From Novosphingobium sp. (GTDB lineage: Bacteria > Pseudomonadota > Alphaproteobacteria > Sphingomonadales > Sphingomonadaceae), in assembly GCA_024236215.1 (NCBI GenBank), contig JACKKX010000004.1, positions 215,392 to 279,391 of the forward strand: DNA of 64,000 nucleotides. The letters run 5' to 3'. Under the pieces are notes generated by a model. The model worked only from the letters and a program-made list of their open reading frames with translations. It was not told the DNA's origin and searched no databases. This document shows, piece by piece, positions 6,666-15,785 of the stretch. Position 1 is the stretch's first letter, and the number at the start of each line of letters is the position of its first letter. Both the position numbers and the translations under genes were made by a program.

Positions 6666-7100
6666 CTACCAGCTACCGGTGTTGGGCATCGATGCCCAGG
6701 GCTCGCGCGGTTCAAGGTGGCCGTCCTGAAGCAATTCAACCGAAATGCCATCCGGTGATTTGACGAAGGCCATGTGGCCATCGCGCGGGGGGCGATGGAT
6801 CGTGTGTCCGGCATCCATCAGCCGCTGACAGGTTTCGTAGATATTTTCGACCCGGTAGGCAAGGTGGCCGAAATTGCGCCCGCCTTCATAACTTTCGGTG
6901 CTGCCGTCCTCGCCCGGCCAGTTCCAGGTCAGTTCGACCTCGGCCACGTCCTCCTGCCCGGGGGCGGCCAGGAAGATCAGGGTGAAGCGACCCTGTTCGC
7001 TGGAAAAGCGGCGCACTTCCTTGAGGCCGACTAGATCGAAAAAGGCGATCGTCGCCTCGGGATCGGTCACCCGGATCATCGCGTGGAGGAATTTCGTCAC
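6666..7100 (-). CDS. VOC-family protein, lactoylglutathione lyase-like
   Basis: A 144-residue single-domain glyoxalase I-like protein. Its start MTKFLHAMIRVTDPEATIAFF and the segments VELTWNW, FGHLAYRVENIYETCQRL and DGISVELLQ follow the VOC fold. The metal-ligand positions of glyoxalase I are present as His7, Glu75 or nearby, the His of FGHLAYRV and the Glu of SVELLQ. If active, it would isomerise the methylglyoxal-glutathione adduct in the cytoplasm. It heads a probable two-gene unit with nhaD. Substrate is uncertain because VOC proteins are diverse. Confidence 0.82.
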   Translation of the reverse strand: MTKFLHAMIRVTDPEATIAFFDLVGLKEVRRFSSEQGRFTLIFLAAPGQEDVAEVELTWNWPGEDGSTESYEGGRNFGHLAYRVENIYETCQRLMDAGHTIHRPPRDGHMAFVKSPDGISVELLQDGHLEPREPWASMPNTGSW

Positions 7101-7198
7101 GGCTCTCCCCTCAATTCATCGACAAATTTGCACGGTTCATCGTGCAGAAAGCAGATCTGGCGCATCACGTTCCTGCACCGAGCAGGGAGGCAACCGCC

Positions 7199-7951
7199 GT
7201 GACCGAGACTATCCCCGATGAAACCCCGTCCGCCAACCCCTTGTGGAAGGATTCCACCACCCAGCGCTGGCTGGCGACCGCCGGGGTGGTTGCGCTGGGA
7301 CTTGTGATTGGCGGATACCAGCTGGGCAATGGCCTGACCCGCGCCAGGCAGGCCGAGCGCGCGGTGACCGTGCGCGGCGTGGCGGAACGCGACGTGACGG
7401 CTGATCTCGCAGTCTGGACCCTGTCCTATTCGGCCAGCGCGGGGGACCTCGCCGGAGCCCAGGCCAAGGTTGACCGCGACACCCAGTCGATCCGTTCGTT
7501 CTTCACCGAACTCGGCTTTCCCGCCGATGCGCTCCAGCCCACCGGGGTCAACGTCTCGCAGATGACCGATCAGGGCGTTACCAGCTACACGGTGCGCCAG
7601 CGCATCACCCTGCGCACCCAGGACATCAAGCGCGCCGAGGCCGCGGTGCGCAAGCAGTTCGAGCTGGTGCGGCGCGGCGTGTTCCTCGAGGAAGGCTCAG
7701 GCATCAGCTATACCTTCACCAAGCTCAACGCGATCAAGCCCGAGATGGTCGCCGAGGCGACCAAGGACGCGCGCAAGGCCGCCGAGCAGTTCGCGCTCGA
7801 CAGCGGGTCGTCGGTTGGCTCGATCAAGGATGCCACCCAGGGCTATTTCGAGATTTCCGCCCGCGACGGCGATTCCGAAGGCTGGGGGGTGGCGGACAGC
7901 CCGTTCAAGAAGGTCCGGGTAGTTACCACCGTCGACTATTTCCTGCGCTGA
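7199..7951 (+). CDS. SIMPL-domain periplasmic protein
   Basis: A 250-residue protein. A GTG start at 7199 is chosen because GGGAGG lies 9 bases before it; the frame is open from 7142 without a good signal. Residues 25-46 are a membrane anchor (WLATAGVVALGLVIGGYQLG). The rest is a SIMPL (DUF541) domain starting AVTVRGVAERDVTADLAVWTL and ending RVVTTVDYFLR. Members are periplasmic proteins of uncertain function. It stands alone, diverging from the VOC-nhaD pair and ending in a strong hairpin shared with the torF-like porin. Confidence 0.85.
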   Translation: MTETIPDETPSANPLWKDSTTQRWLATAGVVALGLVIGGYQLGNGLTRARQAERAVTVRGVAERDVTADLAVWTLSYSASAGDLAGAQAKVDRDTQSIRSFFTELGFPADALQPTGVNVSQMTDQGVTSYTVRQRITLRTQDIKRAEAAVRKQFELVRRGVFLEEGSGISYTFTKLNAIKPEMVAEATKDARKAAEQFALDSGSSVGSIKDATQGYFEISARDGDSEGWGVADSPFKKVRVVTTVDYFLR

Positions 7952-7958
7952 AATGCGA

Positions 7959-7990
7959 ACGGCCCGCCCCGGATTGCCGGGGCGGGCCGT
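7959..7990. terminator. Bidirectional hairpin between SIMPL gene and porin
   Basis: ACGGCCCGCCCCGG and CCGGGGCGGGCCGT form a perfect 14-bp stem with an ATTG loop, between two convergent genes. There is no U run, so it may need help to terminate. Confidence 0.65.
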
Positions 7991-8012
7991 CGATCGTTTG
8001 CGATTCAGGCTA

Positions 8013-8762
8013 TCAGAACGAGAACTTGATCGAGCCGACCACCGCGTCGTTTGAGAAGCTGTCGATAGAATTGCCATCGACCCCGACGTAGCTCACGCTG
8101 GCCGAAAGGTTCTTGGTGATCGCCCAGCTGGCGCCCACCGAGTAGTCAAATCCGCCATCGGTGCTCTTGGCGGTCAGCAAGTTGGGCGAGAGAGCGCCCG
8201 AGGAATAGCCCAGGTGCGTTGAAAGGCTGATCGGCGTGCCGGGAATCCCCGCGCCAAGCTCGCCATAGACATAGAGGTTGTCATCGCCGCCCAGCGAATC
8301 CTGCTTCCAGGCATAGGCCATGCCGACCTTGGCGCTGACCGGCCCCAGGGTGGTCGAAAGCGAGGCATAGGGCTCGAAAATGTTGGCATCGCCAACATTG
8401 CCGTTGAAGTAGACGTAATAGGTGATCCCGACATCGGCGGTCAGCCCGCTGGCCACCTCGCCTGTCCAGCCGGCATAGAAATCGGTTTCCAGGTTGCCGT
8501 AGACCGCGCTGTCCTCAAGGTTGGAACCCCAGACACCGGCATAGAGGCCGCTCGAATGGTTGACCTGAATCGAACCCTGGATGGCGGGATCGCCGTCGGT
8601 GTAGGACAGCCCGCGAAAGCGGTAGTCGGTAACCAGCGAGACGCTGCCGGTAACGGTGATATCGCCGGGGGCATCTGTTTCATCGGCCATGGCGGGAGTG
8701 GCGGCCAATCCGCAGCCGGCGAGAAGAGTGGCGGCAAAAAGGCCGCGGACGGACGTGAGCAT
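8013..8762 (-). CDS. TorF-family putative porin
   Basis: A 249-residue outer-membrane beta-barrel of the TorF/Gcw_chp (TIGR02001) type. The ATG at 8762 follows AGGAAG and begins a signal peptide (LFAATLLAGCGLAATPAMA, cleaved near residue 26). Start codons further upstream lack a ribosome binding site. The mature part has the family opening VTGSVSLVTDYRFRGLSYTDGDPAIQGS, alternating strands, and a C-terminal Phe (VGSIKFSF) used for barrel assembly. The substrate is unknown. The 260-bp divergent region to the phosphatase holds an imperfect GTTGC-N6-GCAAC repeat at 8923-8938. Confidence 0.88.
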   Translation of the reverse strand: MLTSVRGLFAATLLAGCGLAATPAMADETDAPGDITVTGSVSLVTDYRFRGLSYTDGDPAIQGSIQVNHSSGLYAGVWGSNLEDSAVYGNLETDFYAGWTGEVASGLTADVGITYYVYFNGNVGDANIFEPYASLSTTLGPVSAKVGMAYAWKQDSLGGDDNLYVYGELGAGIPGTPISLSTHLGYSSGALSPNLLTAKSTDGGFDYSVGASWAITKNLSASVSYVGVDGNSIDSFSNDAVVGSIKFSF

Positions 8763-9022
8763 GGCAATCTTCCTTCGATTGATCGGTGCTTCGTCCCACC
8801 TGCGCTGCGCAGCGTGTTCCTCGTGAGCGGGAACTTTCACTGCGTGCAAGACCCCTAGATCACAATAATGCTGCGCTGCACAAGCCATTTGCCGCATGGT
8901 TTGGCTCCTTTGTCATGATTGTGTTGCAATGCAGCAACGCTTTCACCAGGCACCGCGCAAGCCCAAACAGGACATTGTCCGTTAATCCACCGGGGGTTAT
9001 AGCACCGCTGGGCTTTCCCCCA

Positions 9023-9829
9023 ATGGCCATGCTGAAATCCCTGCGCAAACTGCTAGGCGCCGCCGAGCGCACACCCCAGGCAAGTCTGCCGGAGGGAGCG
9101 CGCGCCTATGCGGTGGGCGATATTCATGGCCGGTCAGACCTGTTCAAAGCACTGTCTCGCGCAATTGAGGCCGATGATGCTGCTCGCGGGGCGGCGAACA
9201 GCTGCGTGGTTCTGCTGGGTGACCTGATCGACCGCGGCCCCGACAGCGCCGGCGTGATCCGCCTGGCGCGCGAATGGCAGTCCCGGCGCAAACTGCACAT
9301 CCTGATGGGCAATCACGAGGAAATGCTGCTCGACTCGCTTGAGAGTGAGGAGGTGCTGCGCCATTTCCTGCGCTATGGCGGCAAGGAAACGCTCCTCAGC
9401 TATCCGGTGGACCCGGTCGCCTACACCCGCGCCGAACTAGGTGAGGTCATGGCGATGATGCACGCGGCCATTCCGGATCAGGACCTGGCTTTCATCCGCA
9501 CCTTCGAGGATTCGCTGACCCTGGGGGATTACCTGTTCGTCCATGCCGGGATCGATCCCGATCATCCGGTGGATGGCCAGCGCCGATCGGACCTGCGCTG
9601 GATTCGTGAACCCTTCCTCAGCCATGCCGCCAGCTTCGGTCCGATCGTGGTCCACGGCCACACCATATCCCAGGCCGCCGAGCTGCGCCCCAACCGCATC
9701 GGGATCGATACCGGCGCCTGGCGCAGTGGGCGCTTGACCGCCTTGGGGCTTGAAGGAACGGCGCGCTGGCTTATCGAGGCAATTGAAACCGATGGCAGCA
9801 TCGCCATCGCGCAAAGGAGCATCCGATGA
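9023..9829 (+). CDS. Metallophosphoesterase (PPP-type serine/threonine phosphatase or ApaH-like)
   Basis: A 268-residue cytoplasmic phosphoesterase with the PPP signature in order: GDIHG (residues 32-36), GDLIDRG (near 72) and GNHEE (near 102), with further metal-binding His in FVHAGID and VHGHT. These bind two metal ions. Bacterial relatives dephosphorylate phosphoproteins or split diadenosine polyphosphates; sequence alone does not decide which. ATGs at 9023 and 9029 are both possible, and neither has a strong ribosome site. Its stop overlaps the start of the next gene as ATGA, so it is coupled to UDP-glucose dehydrogenase. Confidence 0.85.
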   Translation: MAMLKSLRKLLGAAERTPQASLPEGARAYAVGDIHGRSDLFKALSRAIEADDAARGAANSCVVLLGDLIDRGPDSAGVIRLAREWQSRRKLHILMGNHEEMLLDSLESEEVLRHFLRYGGKETLLSYPVDPVAYTRAELGEVMAMMHAAIPDQDLAFIRTFEDSLTLGDYLFVHAGIDPDHPVDGQRRSDLRWIREPFLSHAASFGPIVVHGHTISQAAELRPNRIGIDTGAWRSGRLTALGLEGTARWLIEAIETDGSIAIAQRSIR

Positions 9830-11136
9830 AGATCGCAATGGTCGGTTCCGGCTATGTCGGACTGGTATCCGGCGCCTGCTTCGCCGACTTCGGCCACGAT
9901 GTGGTCTGCATCGACAAGGATCCGCGCAAGATCGACAGCCTCAAGGCGGGGATCATGCCGATCTACGAGCCGGGCCTGGCCGAACTGGTCGCCTCGAACG
10001 TCAAGGCCGGGCGGCTGAGCTTTACCACCGATCTGGCTGAGGGGATCGCCGGGGCCGGCGCGATCTTCATCGCTGTCGGCACCCCCAGCCGCCGCGGCGA
10101 TGGCCATGCCGATCTGTCGTTCGTCTATGCCGTGGCCGAGGAAATTGGCGCCAACCTGCGCCAGCCTGCGGTAATCGTCACCAAATCGACCGTCCCGGTC
10201 GGCACGGGTGACGAGGTGGAGCGGATCCTGCGCGAAAGCGGTACCAGCGTGAATTTCGCGGTCGCTTCCAACCCCGAATTCCTGCGCGAAGGCGCCGCGA
10301 TCGGCGATTTCAAGCACCCTGACCGGATCGTGGTTGGCACCGAGGACGAATGGGCGCGCGGCGTGATGACCGAGGTCTACCGCCCGCTGTTCCTCAACAA
10401 ATCGCCGATGCTTTTCACCAGCCGCCGCTCGAGCGAGCTGATCAAATATGCCGCCAACGCCTTCCTTGCGGTCAAGATCACCTTCATCAACGAAATGGCC
10501 GACCTGTGCGAAAAGGTTGGTGCCGACGTCCAGGATGTCAGTCGCGGGATCGGGATGGATGGGCGGATCGGCGCCAAGTTCCTCCACGCCGGGCCCGGCT
10601 ATGGCGGATCGTGCTTCCCTAAGGACACCCTCGCCCTGCTCAAGACCGCCGAGGACCATGAAGCGCCGACCCGGATCGTCGAGGCGGTGGTCAAGGTCAA
10701 CGATGCGCGCAAGCGGGCGATGGGTCGCAAGGTGATCGAGGCGCTCGGCGGGATGGACGCGGCGCGCGGCAAGAAGGTCGCGCTGCTGGGGCTGACCTTC
10801 AAGCCCAATACCGACGACATGCGCGATGCACCCAGCATCGCCATCGCCCAGGCGCTAGACGATGCCGGGGTAGAGGTTGCCGCCTATGACCCCGAAGGGA
10901 TGGACCAGGCCGCGCCGCTGATGGCCCATGTTGCGATGCAGCCCAATGCCTACGCCGCGATCGAGGGCGCCGACGCGATCGTGATCGTCACCGAATGGGA
11001 CGCGTTCCGCGCGCTCGATCTCGATCGGGTCAAGGCAATCGCCAAGGCCCCGGTGCTGGTTGATCTGCGCAACGTCTATGATCCAGCCGAAGTGCGGGCC
11101 AAGGGCTTTACCTATGCCAGCGTCGGACGGCCCTGA
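9826..11136 (+). CDS. ugd: UDP-glucose 6-dehydrogenase
   Basis: A 436-residue enzyme that oxidises UDP-glucose to UDP-glucuronate with two NAD+, feeding surface polysaccharide synthesis. The NAD-binding motif GSGYVGLVSG is at residues 7-16. The catalytic Cys263 lies in GYGGSCFPKD, and the third domain follows from about residue 315 (VALLGLTFKPNTDDMRDAPS). Length and order match the UDP-glucose/GDP-mannose dehydrogenase family, and the NTDDMRDAPS motif favours the UDP-glucose branch. The ATGA overlap with the phosphatase gene suggests joint control. Confidence 0.93.
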   Translation: MKIAMVGSGYVGLVSGACFADFGHDVVCIDKDPRKIDSLKAGIMPIYEPGLAELVASNVKAGRLSFTTDLAEGIAGAGAIFIAVGTPSRRGDGHADLSFVYAVAEEIGANLRQPAVIVTKSTVPVGTGDEVERILRESGTSVNFAVASNPEFLREGAAIGDFKHPDRIVVGTEDEWARGVMTEVYRPLFLNKSPMLFTSRRSSELIKYAANAFLAVKITFINEMADLCEKVGADVQDVSRGIGMDGRIGAKFLHAGPGYGGSCFPKDTLALLKTAEDHEAPTRIVEAVVKVNDARKRAMGRKVIEALGGMDAARGKKVALLGLTFKPNTDDMRDAPSIAIAQALDDAGVEVAAYDPEGMDQAAPLMAHVAMQPNAYAAIEGADAIVIVTEWDAFRALDLDRVKAIAKAPVLVDLRNVYDPAEVRAKGFTYASVGRP

Positions 11137-11205
11137 GGGAGCATTCGCTCCATTTTGGGGGAGGATCGGCTTTGCGCACGGCGCACGCGTGACTAACGCC
11201 GCGTC

Positions 11206-11557
11206 ATGGCGCTCAGCAACGCACAACGTCAGGCCCGCTACCGTGCCCGGCTGAAGGCCCGCGCCGCGCCAGAGGCGCTGGGCGAACGGGTACGCGAGGT
11301 CGCCGAGACGGCGATCGCGGCGCTGTGGGCCTTCTTCAATCGCCCCGCCCCCGATGGCGAGGCCTGGGGCGATATCGAAGGCTGCCCCACCCCCGCTGCC
11401 TACCGCGCCCGCCTCGCAGCCGATCCCGGCGCCCTGCTCGCCGCCTGCCGCGACGTTTTCGGCTTCGGCACCGGACTGCTCGCGGATGAGGCGGCGGCGC
11501 TGGAACGGGTAATCGCGATTGCCGATGCCCTGGTGCTCGCCAGCAGGGAAGGAAATT

Positions 11558-11574
<17 letters not shown>
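11206..11574 (+). CDS. Hypothetical protein overlapping rnpB
   Basis: A 122-residue protein not recognised. It has a very basic N-terminus (ALSNAQRQARYRARLKARA) followed by an acidic-neutral helical region. It has no signal peptide or membrane helix. The last 17 bases overlap the 3' end of rnpB on the other strand, so its C-terminal residues SPGGL are encoded by the complement of the RNase P RNA end helix. Third-position GC is high, as in neighbouring genes, which supports coding. Confidence 0.55.
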
Positions 11575-11959
<385 letters not shown>

Positions 11960-11964
11960 GGTTC

Positions 11965-12672
11965 CTATCTAGTCTTTCCGCTGTCTCGATCCAAGAGCAA
12001 AGCGAACAGAATCGCCGAGCACTCGCCGTCGACCAGCCCGTCGATTACGTGCGGGCGCCAGCGGCGCTGGAACGCGCGCATCGCCGCAGCGGAATCGGAA
12101 ATGTCGTAGCCGAAGCGTTCGAGCGCGAGGAAAAAAGCGCCATCGTTCTCATAGGGGCTGGGCATCTGCACCCGGGGGGTACGCAGCGCCAAGCGGTGCG
12201 CGGCGAGCAGATCCCAGTCGAACAGTTCGCCGGGATCTTCCTTGCGCGCGGGCGCAACGTCGGAATGGCCGACCACGTTGGCGCGGGGAATGTCCCAGCG
12301 CTGGACGATCCCCGCCAGCAGCGGCAGCAGGGCCTCCATCTGCGCATCGGGGAACGGGACATAGCCAAACTCGTGCCCGGGATTGACCAGCTCGATCCCG
12401 ATCGAGGCCGAGTTGACGTCTGTGATCCCCCGCCAATAGCTGCGCCCGGCGTGCCAGGCACGGCGATCCTCGCGCACCAGGCGGTGGACGGTTCCCTCTT
12501 CCTCGATACAGTAATGCGCCGATACGGGGACTTCATTCTCGCCGTCGCACAGCCGCTCCAGCGCGGCCTCGGCGCTGGGCATGCCGGTGTAGTGGAGCAC
12601 CACCATCGAGACCGGCAGCTGGCGCTCGTTCCAGTTGGGAGACGGCGTCTCGAAGTCGATCAGTTCACTCAT
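11965..12672 (-). CDS. N-acetylmuramoyl-L-alanine amidase (AmpD/AmiD type)
   Basis: A 235-residue Amidase_2 enzyme that removes peptides from muramic acid in murein recycling or turnover. The zinc ligands are visible: His27 in VVLHYTG, the His in VVGHSDVAP and the Asp in RKEDPG. The Glu of SIGIELVNPG is the likely catalytic helper. A C-terminal peptidoglycan-binding-like helix bundle (FGYDISDSAAAMRAFQRRWR) follows from about residue 190. No signal peptide is visible, which favours a cytoplasmic AmpD-like role. Its start overlaps the end of chpT (ATGA), so the two are translated together. Confidence 0.9.
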   Translation of the reverse strand: MSELIDFETPSPNWNERQLPVSMVVLHYTGMPSAEAALERLCDGENEVPVSAHYCIEEEGTVHRLVREDRRAWHAGRSYWRGITDVNSASIGIELVNPGHEFGYVPFPDAQMEALLPLLAGIVQRWDIPRANVVGHSDVAPARKEDPGELFDWDLLAAHRLALRTPRVQMPSPYENDGAFFLALERFGYDISDSAAAMRAFQRRWRPHVIDGLVDGECSAILFALLLDRDSGKTR

Positions 12673-13313
12673 CGCACCTCGGGAAGCACCGCGCCCATCA
12701 CCAGCGCCTCTTCGCTGAGCGCGAATTGCAGACCGCCGCCAGCCTCCACGGCCAGCTTCTGGATCATCGCCGCGGGCGCGGTGCGGCTGGAAAGATCGGC
12801 CACCGCCAGGGTTCCGTCGAGCGCCTGGCCGACCAGCGGATCGAAGGCGATTTTCGCTCCCGCCGCGCGAACCACGATCTCGCTCGCGCCTTCGCGCTGC
12901 TCGGCGCCGATATCGAGCGTGCCGCCGCGCACCAGCGCCTCGATGCCGATCAGAGCCAGGTTGAGCAGCACCTTGACCGCATTCTTGGGCAACATGGCCG
13001 CGCCCAGCGCCCAGTTGACCGTGATCCGCCCATTGTTGGCGACCAGCGCATCGACCAGCGCGCGCGGCTCTTCCACGGGTACGTTCTCGCCGAAGCCGCC
13101 CGCCGCCCCGAAGGCGAGGCGGAAGAATTTGAGCTTGTCGGCACTGGTGCGTGCGCTCTGTTCGAGCAGCTCCATGCAGCGCTTGCGCATTTCAGGGTCC
13201 TTCTCCTCGGCGAGGAGTTCAAGCCCGTTGCTCATCGCCCCCACGGGGCTGAGCAGATCGTGGCACAGGCGCGAGCACAGCAGGCTGGCAAGATCGAGCG
13301 AAGCGGCAGTCAT
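12669..13313 (-). CDS. chpT: Histidine phosphotransferase ChpT
   Basis: A 214-residue phosphorelay protein that passes phosphate from the kinase CckA to CtrA and CpdR, controlling the cell cycle, motility or gene transfer in alphaproteobacteria. The phospho-accepting residue is His18 in LCSRLCHDLLSPVGAM, in the dimerising four-helix bundle. The C-terminal half is a degenerate histidine-kinase ATPase-like domain (KNAVKVLLNLALIGIEAL). CtrA-like motifs elsewhere in this window fit its presence. It is the first gene of a two-gene unit with the amidase. Confidence 0.9.
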   Translation of the reverse strand: MTAASLDLASLLCSRLCHDLLSPVGAMSNGLELLAEEKDPEMRKRCMELLEQSARTSADKLKFFRLAFGAAGGFGENVPVEEPRALVDALVANNGRITVNWALGAAMLPKNAVKVLLNLALIGIEALVRGGTLDIGAEQREGASEIVVRAAGAKIAFDPLVGQALDGTLAVADLSSRTAPAAMIQKLAVEAGGGLQFALSEEALVMGAVLPEVR

Positions 13314-13340
13314 GGAATATCCCTGTTGTCGAATACCCCC

Positions 13341-13736
13341 TTACCCTTGCACGAGTCGCAGGGGAAGCGCCTCGAAGCCGTTTGCCCCGTCACGCCACCA
13401 GCTGACACCGCCGTTTGCCACGATTGCCCAGATCCGCCCGTCGCCCGCCGCCTCCGCACGGTCCTCTGCCGATGGTCCGGCGCGGCCGTTGGGGTGCGAA
13501 TGGTAATAGCCCAGCACCTGCGGCCCGCCTTCGCGCGCGGCCTTGTGCGCGGCGATCAGTGCGGCGGGGTCGATCTCGAAATGGCGCTCCGGCCGCGAAT
13601 GGACATTGGCGCAGGGCCGCGCCAGCTCGATCCGCGCGCCCTGGCCCAGCAGCAGCCCGCAGGCTTCGCGCGGGTGGGCCCGTGCCGCTTCTTCGCGCAG
13701 TGTGGCAATCGTGCCACTTGTTACTTCGAGGTCCAT
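13341..13736 (-). CDS. JAMM/Mov34 metalloprotease-family protein
   Basis: A 131-residue single-domain JAB1/MPN+ protein. The zinc motif is intact: Glu in PREACGLLLG, then YYHSHPNGRAGPSAEDRAEA (H-x-H-x10-D). Bacterial members cleave C-terminal extensions from ubiquitin-like or sulfur-carrier proteins; no such partner is seen nearby. The ATG at 13736 is chosen because the domain begins directly after it; a second ATG at 13772 is possible. Only 16 bp separate its start from that of rluD on the other strand, so the promoters must overlap each other's coding region. Confidence 0.83.
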   Translation of the reverse strand: MDLEVTSGTIATLREEAARAHPREACGLLLGQGARIELARPCANVHSRPERHFEIDPAALIAAHKAAREGGPQVLGYYHSHPNGRAGPSAEDRAEAAGDGRIWAIVANGGVSWWRDGANGFEALPLRLVQG

Positions 13737-13752
13737 CCCCAACTTGCTAGCA

Positions 13753-14697
13753 ATGAACGGGGGAGATTCCATTATTTCCGGCACGATCGCCGAAGACGGG
13801 CAGCGGCTCGACAAGGCGTTGGCCGAGGCGAGCGGGCTTTCGCGTGAGCGGATCAAGGCGCTGCTGGGCGAAGGCCGGGTATCGCTGGCGGGCCAGGTGG
13901 CGCATCAGCCCAGCCTCAAACCCGCTGCCGGCACCGCCTTTGCGATTCGCGTCCCCGAAGCCGTTCCCGCCGAGGCCCAGGCGCAGGACATTCCCCTGGC
14001 TGTCGTTTATGAGGACGAACACCTGATCGTGGTCGACAAGCCCGCTGGCCTCGTCGTCCATCCCGCTGCGGGCAATCTCGATGGGACGCTGGTCAACGCT
14101 TTGCTCCATCATTGCGAGGGCCAACTTTCGGGAATCGGCGGGGTCGCCAGGCCGGGGATCGTCCACCGCATCGACAAGGATACCTCCGGTCTGCTGGCCG
14201 TGGCCAAGACCGACAAGGCCCACGAAGGGCTGGCCCGCCAGTTCGTCGACCATTCGATCGAGCGCGCCTATCTGGCGCTGGTCGCGGGCCGTCCGGTTCC
14301 GCCCAGCGGCACTGTAACCGGCGCGATCGCGCGATCGAATACCAACCGCAAGAAGATGGCCCTGGTCGAGGACGGGCGGGGCAAACATGCGGTGACCCAT
14401 TACAGGACGCTTGAAACCTTTGCCGACGCCAGCCTGGTCGAATGCCGGCTGGAAACCGGGCGCACCCACCAGGTACGCCTTCACATGGCGTCAATCGGCC
14501 ATGCGCTATTGGGCGATCCTGTTTATGGACGCACGCCCGCGCAGCTCAGGCCGCTGCTCAACCAGCTTCACTTCGCCCGCCAGGCACTGCACGCCGCAGT
14601 GCTCGGTTTCATCCACCCCGTTACGGGGGCCGCCTTGCGCTTTGAAAGCAAGCTGCCCGCCGACATGGAGGGGCTGTTGGTCGAATTGAGGAGCTAA
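13753..14697 (+). CDS. rluD: 23S rRNA pseudouridine synthase RluD
   Basis: A 314-residue RluA-family enzyme. It has an N-terminal S4 RNA-binding domain (about residues 15-75, RLDKALAEASGLSRERIKALL) and a catalytic domain with Asp141 in the signature HRIDKDTSGLL. RluD modifies three uridines in helix 69 of 23S rRNA. The C-terminal GRTHQVRLHMASIGHALLGDPVYG block is typical. The ATG at 13753 is chosen over earlier codons because the upstream reading has no homology; its ribosome site is weak. A small GTTCTA/TAGAAC hairpin (14702-14719) lies after the stop. Confidence 0.92.
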   Translation: MNGGDSIISGTIAEDGQRLDKALAEASGLSRERIKALLGEGRVSLAGQVAHQPSLKPAAGTAFAIRVPEAVPAEAQAQDIPLAVVYEDEHLIVVDKPAGLVVHPAAGNLDGTLVNALLHHCEGQLSGIGGVARPGIVHRIDKDTSGLLAVAKTDKAHEGLARQFVDHSIERAYLALVAGRPVPPSGTVTGAIARSNTNRKKMALVEDGRGKHAVTHYRTLETFADASLVECRLETGRTHQVRLHMASIGHALLGDPVYGRTPAQLRPLLNQLHFARQALHAAVLGFIHPVTGAALRFESKLPADMEGLLVELRS

Positions 14698-14802
14698 AGC
14701 TGTTCTATTGTGGTAGAACACTTTTCCATGTGGCCACCACCGGGGGATGCCTATTAAGGGTCCATCAAGGGTGAGCCGACGATGAAAGGACGAGTGAGAA
14801 AG

Positions 14803-15723
14803 ATGTCCGAAGCCGAACGCAACCTGCCCGCCACCAGCGGGACCACGATGCCCAGCCTGGGCGGTGAGCAAAGCCTCAACCGCTATCTGGCTGAGATCAA
14901 GAAATTCCCTGTGCTGACCGCCGAGCAGGAATACATGCTCGCCAAGCGCTATGCCGAACATCAAGACCCCGATGCGGCCAAGCAGCTGGTCACCAGCCAC
15001 CTGCGCCTGGTCGCCAAGATCGCGATGGGCTATCGCGGCTATGGCCTGCCGGTTTCCGAGCTTATTTCGGAAGGCAACATCGGGCTGATGCAGGGCGTCA
15101 AGAAATTCGAACCCGATCGCGGCTTCCGCCTCGCCACCTATGCGATGTGGTGGATCAAGGCGAGCATCCAGGAATTCATCCTGCGCAGCTGGTCGCTGGT
15201 CAAGATGGGCACCACCGCCGCGCAGAAGAAGCTGTTCTTCAACCTGCGGCGGATGAAGAAGAACCTCGACGCCTATGAGGACACCGACCTCCATCCCGAC
15301 CAGGTGAAGAAGATCGCCACCGATCTCGGCGTGTCCGAGACCGAGGTGGTCAACATGAACCGGCGGATGATGATGGGCGGCGATGCCAGTCTCAACGTCT
15401 CGTTCAACGAGGAAGGCGAAGGCCAGTGGCAGGATCTGCTGCAGGACGAGCGTCCCTTGCAGGATGAAATCGCCGAGGAAAGCCAGGAGGCGCTGAACCG
15501 CCACGCGCTGCTGCTCGAGGCGATGGGCAGCCTTAACGAGCGCGAACGCCACATCCTTACCCAGCGCCGCCTGATCGACGATCCCCAGACGCTCGAGGAA
15601 CTGAGCCAGGAATACGATGTCAGCCGCGAACGCGTCCGCCAGATCGAGGTGCGCGCCTTTGAAAAGCTGCAGAAGGCAATGCTGCGGATCGCGGGCGAAC
15701 GGCGGCTGCTGAGCGCGGCCTGA
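14803..15723 (+). CDS. rpoH: Heat-shock sigma factor RpoH (sigma-32)
   Basis: A 306-residue sigma70-family factor that directs RNA polymerase to heat-shock and, in alphaproteobacteria, envelope or oxidative stress genes. Region 2 is highly conserved (SHLRLVAKIAMGYRGYGLPV, SELISEGNIGLMQGVKKF, then RLATYAMWWIKASIQEFI). The RpoH box QKKLFFNLRRMKK follows, and region 4 ends with YDVSRERVRQIEVRAFEKL. An ATG at 14782 is also possible. It stands alone after rluD. Two target-type genes, clpX and clpP, are elsewhere in the window. Confidence 0.95.
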   Translation: MSEAERNLPATSGTTMPSLGGEQSLNRYLAEIKKFPVLTAEQEYMLAKRYAEHQDPDAAKQLVTSHLRLVAKIAMGYRGYGLPVSELISEGNIGLMQGVKKFEPDRGFRLATYAMWWIKASIQEFILRSWSLVKMGTTAAQKKLFFNLRRMKKNLDAYEDTDLHPDQVKKIATDLGVSETEVVNMNRRMMMGGDASLNVSFNEEGEGQWQDLLQDERPLQDEIAEESQEALNRHALLLEAMGSLNERERHILTQRRLIDDPQTLEELSQEYDVSRERVRQIEVRAFEKLQKAMLRIAGERRLLSAA

Positions 15724-15785
15724 TCGCGAGGGCGATCATGGCGGCGATTGCGGGGCGGGCCAGGCTTGGTTAGTCTCTCCTCCTG

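Noticed and set aside
8860..8900. Sigma54-type promoter before the TorF-like porin
   Set aside because: A GG-N10-GC pair exists on the minus strand, but the surrounding bases do not fit the TGGCAC/TTGC consensus.
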